Shown piece after piece: positions 52,175-61,371 of a DNA stretch of 64,000 nucleotides. The stretch lies in NCBI RefSeq assembly GCF_009569385.1, contig NZ_WBOF01000001.1:2614001-2678000 (forward strand). Reading direction: 5' to 3'. Positions within the stretch are counted from its first letter, which is position 1. Each line of letters opens with the position of its first letter. The notes below the pieces were generated by a model, which saw nothing but the letters and a program-made list of their open reading frames with translations, was not told where the DNA came from and ran no database searches. Made by a program: the position numbers and the translations under genes. The DNA is from Streptomyces kaniharaensis (GTDB taxonomy: Bacteria > Actinomycetota > Actinomycetes > Streptomycetales > Streptomycetaceae).

Positions 52175-53095
52175 TCAGGTGAGGGTCAGGACGGCCTTGC
52201 CGCGGATCCGGCGGTCGCGCAGGTCGGTGAGAACGGTGGCGGTCTCGCTCCAGGGGGCGACCCGGCCGATCTCCGGGGTCAGCCGGCCCTCCCCCACGAG
52301 GCGGACGAGGGTGGCGAGGTCCCGGCCGTCGGGCACGTCGGAGTCGGCGTAGTGGAAGTGCCGCAGGGCCGCGGACTCGGGGCCGCTGAAGAAGTCGAAG
52401 AAGTCGAGGGTGACGGGCGTCCGGGAGGCCTGGCCGAACCAGATCAGCGTGCCGCGCCGGGCCAGCCGGGCGAGGGCGAGCGGCAGGTTGGCGCCGCCGG
52501 TGGATTCCAGCACCAGGTCGTAGGGTCCGCGCGCCTCGCCGAGCTCGTGGACGACCTCGGCGGCTCCGAGTTCGGCGAGCCGCCGGCCGCGCTCGGGGGA
52601 GGCGGTGACCACGGTCAGTTCGGCCCCGGCCGCGGCGGCCAGCTCGGTGACGTAGTGCCCGACGCCGCCGGAGGCCCCGGTCATCAGCACCCGGCAGCCG
52701 GCCAGCGGGCCCGCCGTACGGAGCAGGCGCAGCGCGGTGAGCCCGGCCAGCGGGAGGGCGGCGGCCCGGACGGCGTCGAGCGAGTCGGGGAGTTCGGCGA
52801 GGGAGGAGGTGGGGATGCACACGTACTCGGCCCAGCCCCCCGCGGGCGGGTGGCCGACCACCCGGCGGCAGACGGCCGGCCCGGATCCGTCGGCGGCGGC
52901 CTGCACGACCAGGCCGGCCACGTCCTTGCCGGGCCGCCAGCTTGGCCTGGGGGCCTCCAGCTGGAAGGTCTCGCCCCGGTTCACCGAGAACGCCTCGACC
53001 TTGACCAGCGCTTCCCCCGGCCCCGGCTGCGGCTGTGCGACCTCGGCGAAGCCGACCGGTGCGTCCGCCCGGCCGGTCGGTGTCAGCGCCTTCAT
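52175..53095 (-). CDS. zinc-independent alcohol dehydrogenase/quinone oxidoreductase (MDR family)
   Basis: 306 residues with MDR features: SVNRGETFQLEAPRPSWRPG, PGKDVAGLV, cofactor loop TGASGGVGHYVTELA and ESTGG. No structural or catalytic zinc cysteines, so quinone-reductase type using NADPH. ATG 53095 has AGGAGG 9 nt upstream. Divergent from a LysR-type regulator, which probably controls it together with the hydrolase. Confidence 0.9.
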   Translation of the reverse strand: MKALTPTGRADAPVGFAEVAQPQPGPGEALVKVEAFSVNRGETFQLEAPRPSWRPGKDVAGLVVQAAADGSGPAVCRRVVGHPPAGGWAEYVCIPTSSLAELPDSLDAVRAAALPLAGLTALRLLRTAGPLAGCRVLMTGASGGVGHYVTELAAAAGAELTVVTASPERGRRLAELGAAEVVHELGEARGPYDLVLESTGGANLPLALARLARRGTLIWFGQASRTPVTLDFFDFFSGPESAALRHFHYADSDVPDGRDLATLVRLVGEGRLTPEIGRVAPWSETATVLTDLRDRRIRGKAVLTLT

Positions 53096-53235
53096 CTCGT
53101 TCGTCCTCCTTCGGCGGTCATCCCTTTCGTCGCCCAGCACACCGCCCGCCGCACGGGCCGGTCCAACAACCGATGAACGGCGGCGACAAAGGGCGGTTGT
53201 CGTACGTGCCGGAGGGCCGCCTAGGGTGAAGACCC

Positions 53236-54216
53236 ATGGATCTTGATCTCGCCCAGGTGCGGGCGTTCGTGGCCGCCGCCGAGGAGCTGCACTTCGGACG
53301 GGCGGCGGGCCGCCTCGGGGTCAGCCAGCAGGCGCTGTCGAAGCGGCTGGCCCGGCTGGAGGCCGCTCTCGGCGTGCGGCTCCTGGACCGGGACGCCCGG
53401 GGGGTGGGGCTGACCGAGCCGGGGCGGCGGTTCCTGGATCCCGCGCGGCGAGTGCTGGACCAGGGGGACCGGGCGGTGGCGGCCGTGACCTGCACCGGCC
53501 GCCCGCTGCGGATCGACGTGTGGGGCCACCTGTACGCGCCGATGCGGACGGTCGCGCAGGCGCTGGACGGCGCACCGGGGCTGGAGGTGGAGCCGGTGCC
53601 GGGGCGGGATCTGCCGTCGGTCGCGGCGGCGCTGCTGCGCGGCGAGTCGGACGCCGGGTTCGGCCGGGTGCACCCGCTGCCGGACGGGCGCGACGCGGGG
53701 CTGACCCACCGGCTGGTCCGGCTGGAGCCGGTGGACGCGCTGCTCAGCACCGACCACCCGCTGGCCGACCGGGACGTGCTGAGCCCGGCCGACCTGCGCG
53801 GCAGTGTGCTGCGGTATCCGGCCGCGGTGGACCGGCTGGACTTCCTGACCCGGTTCGCCACCCGGTTCGGCATCGAGGAGCGGATCGGCTCGACCAATCT
53901 GGGGCTGGAGCACTTCGTGGACCGGATCCGGACGGATCCGTCCTGCTTCTCCCTCGTTCCCGCCGACTGCCCGCTGCCGGACGTCCCCGCCGCGCCGGGG
54001 CGCCCGGGCATCCGGACGGTGCCGCTGGCCGATCCGACCCCGCTCTACGCCTGGTCGCTGCTCTGGCGCAGCGGCCCCGAGGACGCCGATCCGCACCCCC
54101 AACTTGGGCCGCTGCTACGGGCGTTCGCCGAGGAGGCGCGGCGCAGCCGGTGGCTGGAGTACGACCCGGCGCGCGACTGGCTGCCGGGCCCCGACGAGGC
54201 CGCGCTCAACCCGTAA
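53236..54216 (+). CDS. LysR-family transcriptional regulator
   Basis: 326 residues. N-terminal winged HTH (LDLAQVRAFVAAAEELHFGR, RLGVSQQALSKRLARLEAAL) followed by the periplasmic-binding-like effector domain. Typical divergent placement 140 bases from the oxidoreductase gene. Effector unknown. Confidence 0.95.
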   Translation: MDLDLAQVRAFVAAAEELHFGRAAGRLGVSQQALSKRLARLEAALGVRLLDRDARGVGLTEPGRRFLDPARRVLDQGDRAVAAVTCTGRPLRIDVWGHLYAPMRTVAQALDGAPGLEVEPVPGRDLPSVAAALLRGESDAGFGRVHPLPDGRDAGLTHRLVRLEPVDALLSTDHPLADRDVLSPADLRGSVLRYPAAVDRLDFLTRFATRFGIEERIGSTNLGLEHFVDRIRTDPSCFSLVPADCPLPDVPAAPGRPGIRTVPLADPTPLYAWSLLWRSGPEDADPHPQLGPLLRAFAEEARRSRWLEYDPARDWLPGPDEAALNP

Positions 54217-54282
54217 GGGCTCGGCCCGCGAGAGCTCGGCCCGCGAGAGCTCAGCCCGCGAGAGGCCGTCCCGCGAGGGGCG

Positions 54283-55485
54283 TCACGCCACCGCCTGGTA
54301 CGCCAGCACCTCGAAGTCCCGTGCCACCGGCGGCGGGGCGGGGCTCTCGAACATCCGCTGGGTGAGCAGGACGCCGGTCAGCCGTTCGGCCGGGTCGTTG
54401 AACCAGGTGGTGCCGAGGCCGCCGTCCCAGCCGTAGCGGCCGGGGGCGGCGAGGCCGGTGCGGGTGGTGGTGACGGAGACGCCGAAACCCCAGCCGGTGA
54501 GATCCTCACGGCCCAGCAGCGGGGCGGAGCCGGCCAGTTGGGCAGGGGTGAGCTGGTTGGTGGTCATCAGCTCGACGGCGGGCCGGGAGAGGATCCGGAC
54601 GCCGCCGTGGCTGCCGCCGCCGAGCAGCATCCGGGCGAAGGCGAGGTAGTCGTCCACCGTCGACACCAGGTCGGCGCCGCCGTCGTCGAAGGCGGCTGGC
54701 CGGGCCCAGGCGCTGTCGGCCGGGTCGTCGTACGGGACGAGCCGCCCGCTGCCCGGGTCGCGCAGATACTCGACGGGGAGCCGGTGCAACCCGTCGGCGG
54801 GGACGGTGAAGCCGGTGTCCCGCATGCCGAGGGGTTCGAGGACGCGCTCGCGCAGCACCTCGCCGAGCGGCTTGCCGCAGGCGCGGGCGAGCAGGACGCC
54901 GAGGACGGCCGAGCCCGTGTGGTAGAGCCAGCCCGCCCCTGGTTGGTGCAGCAGCGGCAGCTCGCCGAGCCGGCGCAGGTACTCGTCCGGTGCGGGGTGG
55001 TCGGCCCGGGGCGGTCGGACGTCGATGCCGCGGTCGGCCATCGCCCGGGCGATCGGGGCGGACGGCGGGAGCATCACGAGGCCGTACCCGAGCCGGAAGG
55101 TGAGCAGGTCACGCAGGGTGATCGGCCGGGCGGCGGGCTCGGTGTCGTCGAGTTCGCCGTCCGGCCGGCGCAGCACCCGCCGGCCGGCCAGCTCGGGCAG
55201 CAGGTCGTCGACCGGGTCGTCGAGCCGCAGGACGCACTCCTCGACGAGGGTCAGTGCGGCCACGGCGGTGACCGGCTTGCTCATGGACGCGATGCGGAAG
55301 AGCGTGTCCCGCCGCATCGGCTCACCACCGGCGGCCGCGAGGCCGCCCAGCACCTCGACGTGCTCGTCGCCGTCCCGGTCGACGGCCGCCACCAGGCCGG
55401 GCACCCCGCCCCGCTCGGCGTGTCCGGCCAGTACGGTGTGCATCCGGTCCAGCCGTTCCTTCGACAACCCCGTCGCGCCGCTCAC
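54283..55485 (-). CDS. serine hydrolase, class C beta-lactamase/esterase family
   Basis: 400 residues. SxxK motif SMSK in FRIASMSKPVTAVAA, YxN-position Tyr in LYHTGSAVLGVL, and the C-terminal GWDGGLGTTW region in place of KTG. No signal peptide, so more likely an esterase or peptidase than a secreted beta-lactamase. GTG 55485 has GAGGCGG upstream; ATG 55521 is the longest option. Confidence 0.9.
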   Translation of the reverse strand: MSGATGLSKERLDRMHTVLAGHAERGGVPGLVAAVDRDGDEHVEVLGGLAAAGGEPMRRDTLFRIASMSKPVTAVAALTLVEECVLRLDDPVDDLLPELAGRRVLRRPDGELDDTEPAARPITLRDLLTFRLGYGLVMLPPSAPIARAMADRGIDVRPPRADHPAPDEYLRRLGELPLLHQPGAGWLYHTGSAVLGVLLARACGKPLGEVLRERVLEPLGMRDTGFTVPADGLHRLPVEYLRDPGSGRLVPYDDPADSAWARPAAFDDGGADLVSTVDDYLAFARMLLGGGSHGGVRILSRPAVELMTTNQLTPAQLAGSAPLLGREDLTGWGFGVSVTTTRTGLAAPGRYGWDGGLGTTWFNDPAERLTGVLLTQRMFESPAPPPVARDFEVLAYQAVA

Positions 55486-55517
55486 CGGCCACCGCCTCTC
55501 AGGCCGCTGACGGCCCG

Positions 55518-55938
55518 TCATGGTTGCTGTCGTGCCTCACTCTGCACCACGGCGCCGACAATCCGGGCCGGTCGGTGGAACCACTGCGTGTCCGTCAGCA
55601 GCACCGTGCCGTCGACCGCGTACAGCTTCACCGACTTCGCCCCGACGCCGGCCTTCTGCGGGATGGCGATCCAGCGCATCGGCGAGTCCGCCACGGCGAC
55701 CGGCAGCGCCTCGGTGCTGCTGCCGTCGTCCCAGGCGGCGACGGCCTTGGCGACGTCCGGCTTGACCGGCGCCGTCCGCACCCGGGGCACGCCCGGCCCC
55801 CGCCCTTGAGACCCTCCAGGCCGCCGGACAGGCCCTCGTGCTCGGCGCCGGTGGGCTTGAGCCGGGTTCCGGGCATCGGCACCTGGCGCCCGGAGCCGCC
55901 GACGTTGCCTTCCCGGCGACCGTCATGCTGACCTCCAC
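55518..55938 (-). pseudogene. frameshifted fragment of a hypothetical protein
   Basis: The 3' part (55518-55790) encodes VKPDVAKAVAAWDDGSSTEA and KSVKLYAVDGTVLLTDTQWF; a protein-like 5' part (RQVPMPGTRLKPTGAEHEGL) is in another frame around 55800-55900. At least one frame switch is needed near 55795-55805, inside a C-run. Family not recognised. Sequencing error is possible. Confidence 0.4.
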
Positions 55939-56152
55939 CGAGTCGAGCCCCGGCGGGTACCCTTTCTGGGCTCCCTGAGCACCTCCTCAACCCCCCAGAG
56001 CCCCGAACCGCCGCAAACCGTTGCCCGGGCCCGTCCACCGACCCGTCCACCCGCCGTTCGCGATTCGCCGCCAGCGGCTGTGACACTGGAGGGGCTCGAA
56101 AACCGAGGTGCGCGCCGACGTGCCTCCTTGCGAACCTAGAGGGATGCCCGCA

Positions 56153-59100
56153 GTGAGTTCTCCCGCAGTCCAGTCCGCCACCGCGCCCGCCGCGGGTCCC
56201 GGTATCGGCGAGCTGGCCGCCCGCCTGCCCGAGCTGACCCTGCGCGACCAGGTGCGGATCGGGCGCCGGCTGGAGGGGGCCCGACGGGTCCGGGCGCCCG
56301 AGGCCCGGCAGAAGATCGCCGCCGAGATCGCCGCGGACATCGACCGCGCCGAGCTGCTGGTCGAGCAGCGCCGCGCCGGCGTCCCGACGATCACGTATCC
56401 CGCCGAGCTGCCGGTCAGCCAGAAGAAGGACGACATCCTGGCGGCGATCCGGGACCACCAGGTGGTGATCGTCGCGGGCGAGACCGGCTCCGGCAAGACG
56501 ACCCAGATCCCGAAGATCTGCCTGGAGCTCGGCCGGGGCGTGCGCGGCCTGGTGGGCCACACCCAGCCCCGCCGCATCGCGGCCCGTACGGTGGCCGAGC
56601 GCGTCGCGGAGGAGCTGGACACCCCGCTCGGCGAGGCGGTCGGCTGGAAGGTCCGGTTCACCGACCAGGTCGGCCAGGGCACCCTTGTCAAGCTGATGAC
56701 CGACGGCATCCTGCTCGCGGAGATCCAGACCGACCGCGACCTGCGCCAGTACGACACCCTGATCATCGACGAGGCGCACGAGCGCAGCCTCAACATCGAC
56801 TTCATCCTCGGCTACGTCAAGCAGCTGCTCCCGCGCCGCCCGGACCTCAAGGTCGTGATCACCTCCGCGACCATCGACCCGGAGCGCTTCGCCCGGCACT
56901 TCGACGACGCCCCGATCATCGAGGTGTCCGGCCGGACGTACCCGGTGGAGGTCCGCTACCGGCCGATCGTCGAGGACGCTGACGGCGACGCCGAGGACGA
57001 CGCCGCCGACCGCGACCGGGACCAGATCCAGGCGATCTGCGACGCCGCCGAGGAGCTCCAGGCCGAGGGCCCGGGCGACATCCTGGTCTTCCTCTCCGGC
57101 GAGCGCGAGATCCGCGACACCGCCGACGCGCTCAACCGCCTGAAGCTGAAGTCCACCGAGGTCCTGCCGCTGTACGCCCGGCTGAGCTCGGCCGAGCAGC
57201 ACAGGGTCTTCCAGCGCTCCGGCAGCCGCCGGATCGTCCTCGCCACCAACGTGGCCGAGACCTCGCTCACCGTCCCGGGCATCAAGTACGTGATCGACCC
57301 GGGCACCGCCCGCATCTCCCGCTACAGCCACCGCACCAAGGTGCAGCGGCTGCCGATCGAGGCGGTCAGCCAGGCCAGCGCCAACCAGCGCAAGGGCCGC
57401 TGCGGCCGCACCTCGGACGGCATCTGCATCCGGCTGTACTCGGAGGACGACTTCCTCTCCCGCCCCGAGTTCACCGACGCCGAGATCCTGCGCACCAACC
57501 TGGCGTCGGTGATCCTGCAGATGACCGCCGCCGGTCTCGGCGACATCACCGCCTTCCCGTTCCTGGACCCGCCGGACTCCCGCAACATCAAGGACGGCGT
57601 GCACCTGCTGCACGAACTCGGCGCCCTGGACCCGGACGAGAAGGACCCGCGCAAGCGCCTCACCGCGCTCGGCCGCAAGCTGGCCCAGCTCCCGGTGGAC
57701 CCGCGGATGGCCCGGATGGTGCTGGAGGCGGACCGCAACGGCTGCGTCCGCGACGTCATGGTGATCGCCGCCGCGCTCTCCATCCAGGACCCGCGCGAGC
57801 GCCCCACCGAGAAGCGCCAGGCCGCCGACGAGCGGCATCGCCGGTTCAACTCGGAGACCTCCGACTTCCTCTCCTACCTGGCGATGTGGCGCTACGTCCG
57901 GGAGCAGCAGCGCGAGCTGTCCTCCTCGGCGTTCCGCCGGATGTGCAAGGCGGAGTTCCTCAACTACCTGCGCATACGGGAGTGGCAGGACGTCTACACC
58001 CAGCTGCGCACCGTCGCCAAGCAGTTGGGCGTGACGATCGAGGAGCCGCATCCCGATGCCGAGCCGGACGCCGACCGGATCCACCAGTCGCTGCTGGCCG
58101 GGCTCCTCTCCCACATCGGCCTGTTCGACGTGGAGAAGCGCGAGTACGGCGGCGCGCGCGGCGCCCGCTTCGCGGTCTTCCCGGGCTCGGGCCTGTTCAA
58201 GAAGCCGCCGCGCTGGGTGATGTCGGCCGAGCTGGTCGAGACGTCCCGGCTCTGGGCCCGGATCAACGCGAAGATCGAGCCGGAGTGGGTGGAGCCGCTG
58301 GCCGGCCACCTGATCAAGCGCAGCTACAGCGAGCCGCACTGGGAGAAGAAGGCCGGCGCCGTCCTGGCCTACGAGAAGGTGACCCTCTACGGGATGCCGA
58401 TCGTCGCCCAGCGCAAGGTCAACTACGGGAAGATCGACCCGGAGCTGTGCCGCGAACTCTTCATCCGCAACGCGCTGGTGGAGGGCGACTGGGAGACCCA
58501 CCACAAGTTCTTCGCGGAGAACCGGAAGCTGCTCGGCGAGGTCGAGGAGCTGGAGAACCGGGCCCGTCGCCGGGACATCCTGGTCGACGACCAGACCCTG
58601 TTCGACTTCTACGACGCCCGGCTGCCCGACGACGTCGTCTCCACCCGGCACTTCGACGCGTGGTGGAAGAAGGCCCGGCACGAGCAGCCGGACCTGCTCA
58701 ACTTCGAGAAGTCGATGCTGATCAACGACGCCGCCGACGGCGTCACGGAGGCCGACTACCCGGACCACTGGCAGCAGGGCAAGCTGCGGTTCAAGCTGAC
58801 CTACCAGTTCGAGCCGGGCAGCGACGCGGACGGCGTGACCGTCCACATCCCGCTGCCGGTGCTCAACCAGGTCACCGCGGAGGGCTTCGACTGGCAGATC
58901 CCGGGCCTGCGGGAGGAGCTGGTCACCGCCTGGATCAAGTCGCTGCCGAAGGCGGTCCGGCGCAACTTCGTCCCGGCACCGGACTTCGCCAAGGCCGCGC
59001 TGCGTGAGGTGAGGGACCGCCAAGAGCCGTTGCTGCCGTCCCTGGAGCACGCGCTCAAGCGCCTGACGGCCGTCACCGTCCCGCCGGAGGCCTGGGACGA

Positions 59101-60130
59101 CGACCGGGTCCCCGACCACCTCAAGGTCACGTTCCGGGTCGTGGACGGCCGCCGCAAGCTCGCCGAGTCCAAGGACCTGGAGGAGCTGCGGCTGCGGCTC
59201 AAGCCGAAGCTGAAGGAGACGCTCTCCTCGGCGGCCTCCGGCAAGGGCATCGAGCAGAGCGGGCTGACCGCCTGGCCGGTCGCGCTGCCGGTGCTCCAGC
59301 GCACCTTCGAGCAGCGTTCACGCGGCCACTCGCTGCGCGCCCACCCGGCCCTGGTGGACGAGGGGGCGACGGTCGGCATCAAGCTGTTCGACACCCCGGA
59401 GGCACAGGAGCGGGCGATGTGGGAGGGCACCCGCCGGCTGCTGATGCTGACCACCAACTCCCCGGCCAAGTCGATCCAGGGCCGCCTGGGCAACCAGGCG
59501 AAGCTGGCGCTCTCGCACAACCCGCACGGCTCGATCACCGCACTGTTCGAGGACGTGGTGGCCTGTGCGACGGACCGGCTGATGGCCCTGGGCGGCGGCC
59601 CGGCCTGGGACGAGGCGGCCTTCGGCAAGCTGCACGACAGGGTGCGGGCGGACCTGTACGACCTGTCCGCGGACACCACGCTGAAGACGGCCACCGCGCT
59701 GATCGCCTTCCACAAGGCCTCGACGCGGCTGAAGACGGTGAGCAGCCCGGTGCTGCTGAACGCGGTGAACGACGTGCGGCTGCACCTGGCCTCGCTGGTG
59801 CACCCGGGCTTCGTGACGGACACCGGCTGGCAGCGCCTGCCGGACCTCAAGCGCTACCTCCTGGCGGTGGACCGCCGGCTGGAGGCGCTGCCCAACCACC
59901 CGCAGCGGGACGCCCAGCTGCTGCTGAAGGTCCAGCAGGTGCAGCAGGCCTACGGGGAGCTGCTGGCGGCCGTCCCGGCCGGGCGGCAGCCGTCCCCGGA
60001 GGTGCGGGCGATCCGCTGGACGATCGAGGAGCTGCGGGTCAGCTTCTTCGCCCAGTCGCTGGGCACGCCGGCCCCGGTCTCGGAGAAGCGGATCATGAAG
60101 GCGATGGAGGCGGCCCGGGCCGCGCTCTGA
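56153..60130 (+). CDS. hrpA: ATP-dependent RNA helicase HrpA (DEAH box)
   Basis: About 1325 residues. Motif I GETGSGKT (near 110), DEAH in IIDEAHERS (near 204), SAT, helicase C with RKGRCGRTSDGICIRLYSE, HA2 and OB-fold domains, then the long DUF3418 C-terminus typical of bacterial HrpA. Known to rescue stalled or collided ribosomes in other bacteria. GTG 56153 has AGAGGG 9 nt upstream; ATG 56144 is too close to that site. First gene of the hrpA-bldC-vdh block conserved in Streptomyces. Confidence 0.97.
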   Translation: MSSPAVQSATAPAAGPGIGELAARLPELTLRDQVRIGRRLEGARRVRAPEARQKIAAEIAADIDRAELLVEQRRAGVPTITYPAELPVSQKKDDILAAIRDHQVVIVAGETGSGKTTQIPKICLELGRGVRGLVGHTQPRRIAARTVAERVAEELDTPLGEAVGWKVRFTDQVGQGTLVKLMTDGILLAEIQTDRDLRQYDTLIIDEAHERSLNIDFILGYVKQLLPRRPDLKVVITSATIDPERFARHFDDAPIIEVSGRTYPVEVRYRPIVEDADGDAEDDAADRDRDQIQAICDAAEELQAEGPGDILVFLSGEREIRDTADALNRLKLKSTEVLPLYARLSSAEQHRVFQRSGSRRIVLATNVAETSLTVPGIKYVIDPGTARISRYSHRTKVQRLPIEAVSQASANQRKGRCGRTSDGICIRLYSEDDFLSRPEFTDAEILRTNLASVILQMTAAGLGDITAFPFLDPPDSRNIKDGVHLLHELGALDPDEKDPRKRLTALGRKLAQLPVDPRMARMVLEADRNGCVRDVMVIAAALSIQDPRERPTEKRQAADERHRRFNSETSDFLSYLAMWRYVREQQRELSSSAFRRMCKAEFLNYLRIREWQDVYTQLRTVAKQLGVTIEEPHPDAEPDADRIHQSLLAGLLSHIGLFDVEKREYGGARGARFAVFPGSGLFKKPPRWVMSAELVETSRLWARINAKIEPEWVEPLAGHLIKRSYSEPHWEKKAGAVLAYEKVTLYGMPIVAQRKVNYGKIDPELCRELFIRNALVEGDWETHHKFFAENRKLLGEVEELENRARRRDILVDDQTLFDFYDARLPDDVVSTRHFDAWWKKARHEQPDLLNFEKSMLINDAADGVTEADYPDHWQQGKLRFKLTYQFEPGSDADGVTVHIPLPVLNQVTAEGFDWQIPGLREELVTAWIKSLPKAVRRNFVPAPDFAKAALREVRDRQEPLLPSLEHALKRLTAVTVPPEAWDDDRVPDHLKVTFRVVDGRRKLAESKDLEELRLRLKPKLKETLSSAASGKGIEQSGLTAWPVALPVLQRTFEQRSRGHSLRAHPALVDEGATVGIKLFDTPEAQERAMWEGTRRLLMLTTNSPAKSIQGRLGNQAKLALSHNPHGSITALFEDVVACATDRLMALGGGPAWDEAAFGKLHDRVRADLYDLSADTTLKTATALIAFHKASTRLKTVSSPVLLNAVNDVRLHLASLVHPGFVTDTGWQRLPDLKRYLLAVDRRLEALPNHPQRDAQLLLKVQQVQQAYGELLAAVPAGRQPSPEVRAIRWTIEELRVSFFAQSLGTPAPVSEKRIMKAMEAARAAL

Positions 60131-60155
60131 GCTGGGACGGGCCCTCAGGAGCCAG

Positions 60156-60186
60156 TTCGACCTGGGGGCCCACCATGGGCTACGAT
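60156..60186 (+). promoter_or_regulatory. possible promoter of tRNA-Asp copy 2
   Basis: TTCGAC (60156-60161), 19-bp spacer, TACGAT (60181-60186), 49 bases before the tRNA. Spacing is slightly long. Confidence 0.4.
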
Positions 60187-60235
60187 CTGTCTTGTTCGCA
60201 GCGCGGCAAGCGAGTGAACGAGATCAGAAATCTCT

Positions 60236-60309
60236 GGTCCCGTGGAGCAGTTGGTTAGCTCGCCACCCTGTCAAGGTGGAGGTCGCGGGTTCAAGTCCCG
60301 TCGGGATCG
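60236..60309 (+). tRNA. tRNA-Asp (anticodon GTC), copy 2
   Basis: Same 74-nt sequence as the gene at 37800, anticodon loop CTGTCAA. Ends in a strong terminator. Confidence 0.95.
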
Positions 60310-60317
60310 CCGCAGTG

Positions 60318-60358
60318 CGAGAGGCCCGGAACCGTTCAGGTTCCGGGCCTCTCGCTTT
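60318..60358 (+). terminator. terminator of tRNA-Asp copy 2
   Basis: Perfect 16-bp stem CGAGAGGCCCGGAACC and complement with GTTCA loop, followed by CTTTT. Confidence 0.9.
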
Positions 60359-60459
60359 TGACCGCCCGGCTTCTACCCGGGCCAGGTACGGACCACAAGT
60401 GACAGAACGTGTGACAGTCGTCACTCACCATTCCCCAAGGAACGGGCGCGCCGGACCTC

Positions 60460-60540
60460 CATGAAGAGCCCACTAATTTAATATATAAAATTGTACAGCT
60501 ATTCACTGTAAATCCCCCCCACCACACAAACATCAAATCG
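60460..60540. other. AT-rich patch downstream of tRNA-Asp
   Basis: Stretch containing TTTAATATATAAAATTGTAC, far lower in GC than anything around it, then a C-run and CACACAAACATCAAATCG. No frame. It may be a remnant of integrated foreign DNA at the tRNA or an unusual regulatory region. The remainder of 60359-60602 has no gene. Confidence 0.5.
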
Positions 60541-60602
60541 TTATCCGGAGTTCAACATTCCGACCGGTCGGCCGATCGGGACCGGCCGCACCCGGGCACG
60601 AC

Positions 60603-60650
60603 AAAGGGGCCACTTACCGGACCCGGCGGAGTCCGGTAAGCGGCCCCTTT
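60603..60650. terminator. long hairpin terminator downstream of bldC
   Basis: Stem AAAGGGGCC-CTTACCGGAC with its complement (20 positions, one A-C mismatch) and an 8-nt loop, A-run on one side and T-run on the other, so it can work in both directions. Confidence 0.9.
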
Positions 60651-60667
60651 AAAGAGCCTTTGGCCTA

Positions 60668-60874
60668 TCAGGCCTCGGTACGCTGGGCGGGAATCCCGGC
60701 CAGCAGTGCACGCACCTCCGCCTCGCGGTAACGGCGGTGACCGCCGAGCGTGCGAATCGACGTCAGCTTGCCGGCCTTGGCCCAGCGGGTGACCGTCTTC
60801 GGGTCCACGCGGAACATGGTGGCGACCTCTGCCGGCGTCAGCAGCGGCTCGGCGTCAGGGGTACGAGCGGTCAT
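60668..60874 (-). CDS. bldC: developmental regulator BldC (MerR-like, 68 aa)
   Basis: A stand-alone MerR-type winged HTH (LLTPAEVATMFRVDPKTVTR, WAKAGKLTSIRTLGGHRRYR) that matches Streptomyces BldC in length and sequence. BldC binds direct repeats co-operatively and delays entry into development. GAGGAGG lies before the ATG. Flanked by hrpA and vdh as in Streptomyces chromosomes. Confidence 0.97.
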   Translation of the reverse strand: MTARTPDAEPLLTPAEVATMFRVDPKTVTRWAKAGKLTSIRTLGGHRRYREAEVRALLAGIPAQRTEA

Positions 60875-61371
60875 GAGCGGCCTCCTCGGGAGAACCGAAC
60901 CAGGGCGGTTCTATCCTTCAAATTCTGCACCTTGGCCCGCGATGCCCGAAATGGCATAGACGGGTCGAGTCGGTTATAGGACGAACGGCTTGTCCTGGTG
61001 TCTACAACTACACCATCCGTCCAGCCCTATCGACCAAACCGCCAAAATTGACCCCTCACGGGTTCAAGGCCGACGGATGGCGATGGACCACCCCATAACG
61101 GACAGTCACGCTGCCGTGACATCCGGTTACGAGGGGACCAGACCCTCCGTTTCCCCGCAAAGCACGCATCGACTCCAGAACCACCCAAAAGTGGGCACGC
61201 TCACGTGAAGTTGGGCTGGTTGTCCCATTTTTGCACATAGGGGTAAGTTCGCGTCAACGGTGAGTAGTGTCACGTTCGGCGGCTATTGACCCGAACCGGG
61301 ACCTCGGTCATGCGGGCCCGGACCGCAGGACCGACCCAGGACTCCTACAGTCATACACGCGCCGTCGGACG
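60875..61371. promoter_or_regulatory. bldC upstream region
   Basis: About 500 gene-free bases between bldC and the end of the next minus-strand gene. It includes an inverted repeat GTCACG/CGTGAC (61105-61120), AT-richer stretches and CAACTACACCATCC-type sequence. The length suggests complex control of bldC; no promoter could be fixed by eye. Confidence 0.5.

Noticed and set aside
55628..59119. 1163-aa minus-strand frame opposite hrpA
   Set aside because: Shadow of hrpA with Val/Gly/Arg/Gln low complexity.
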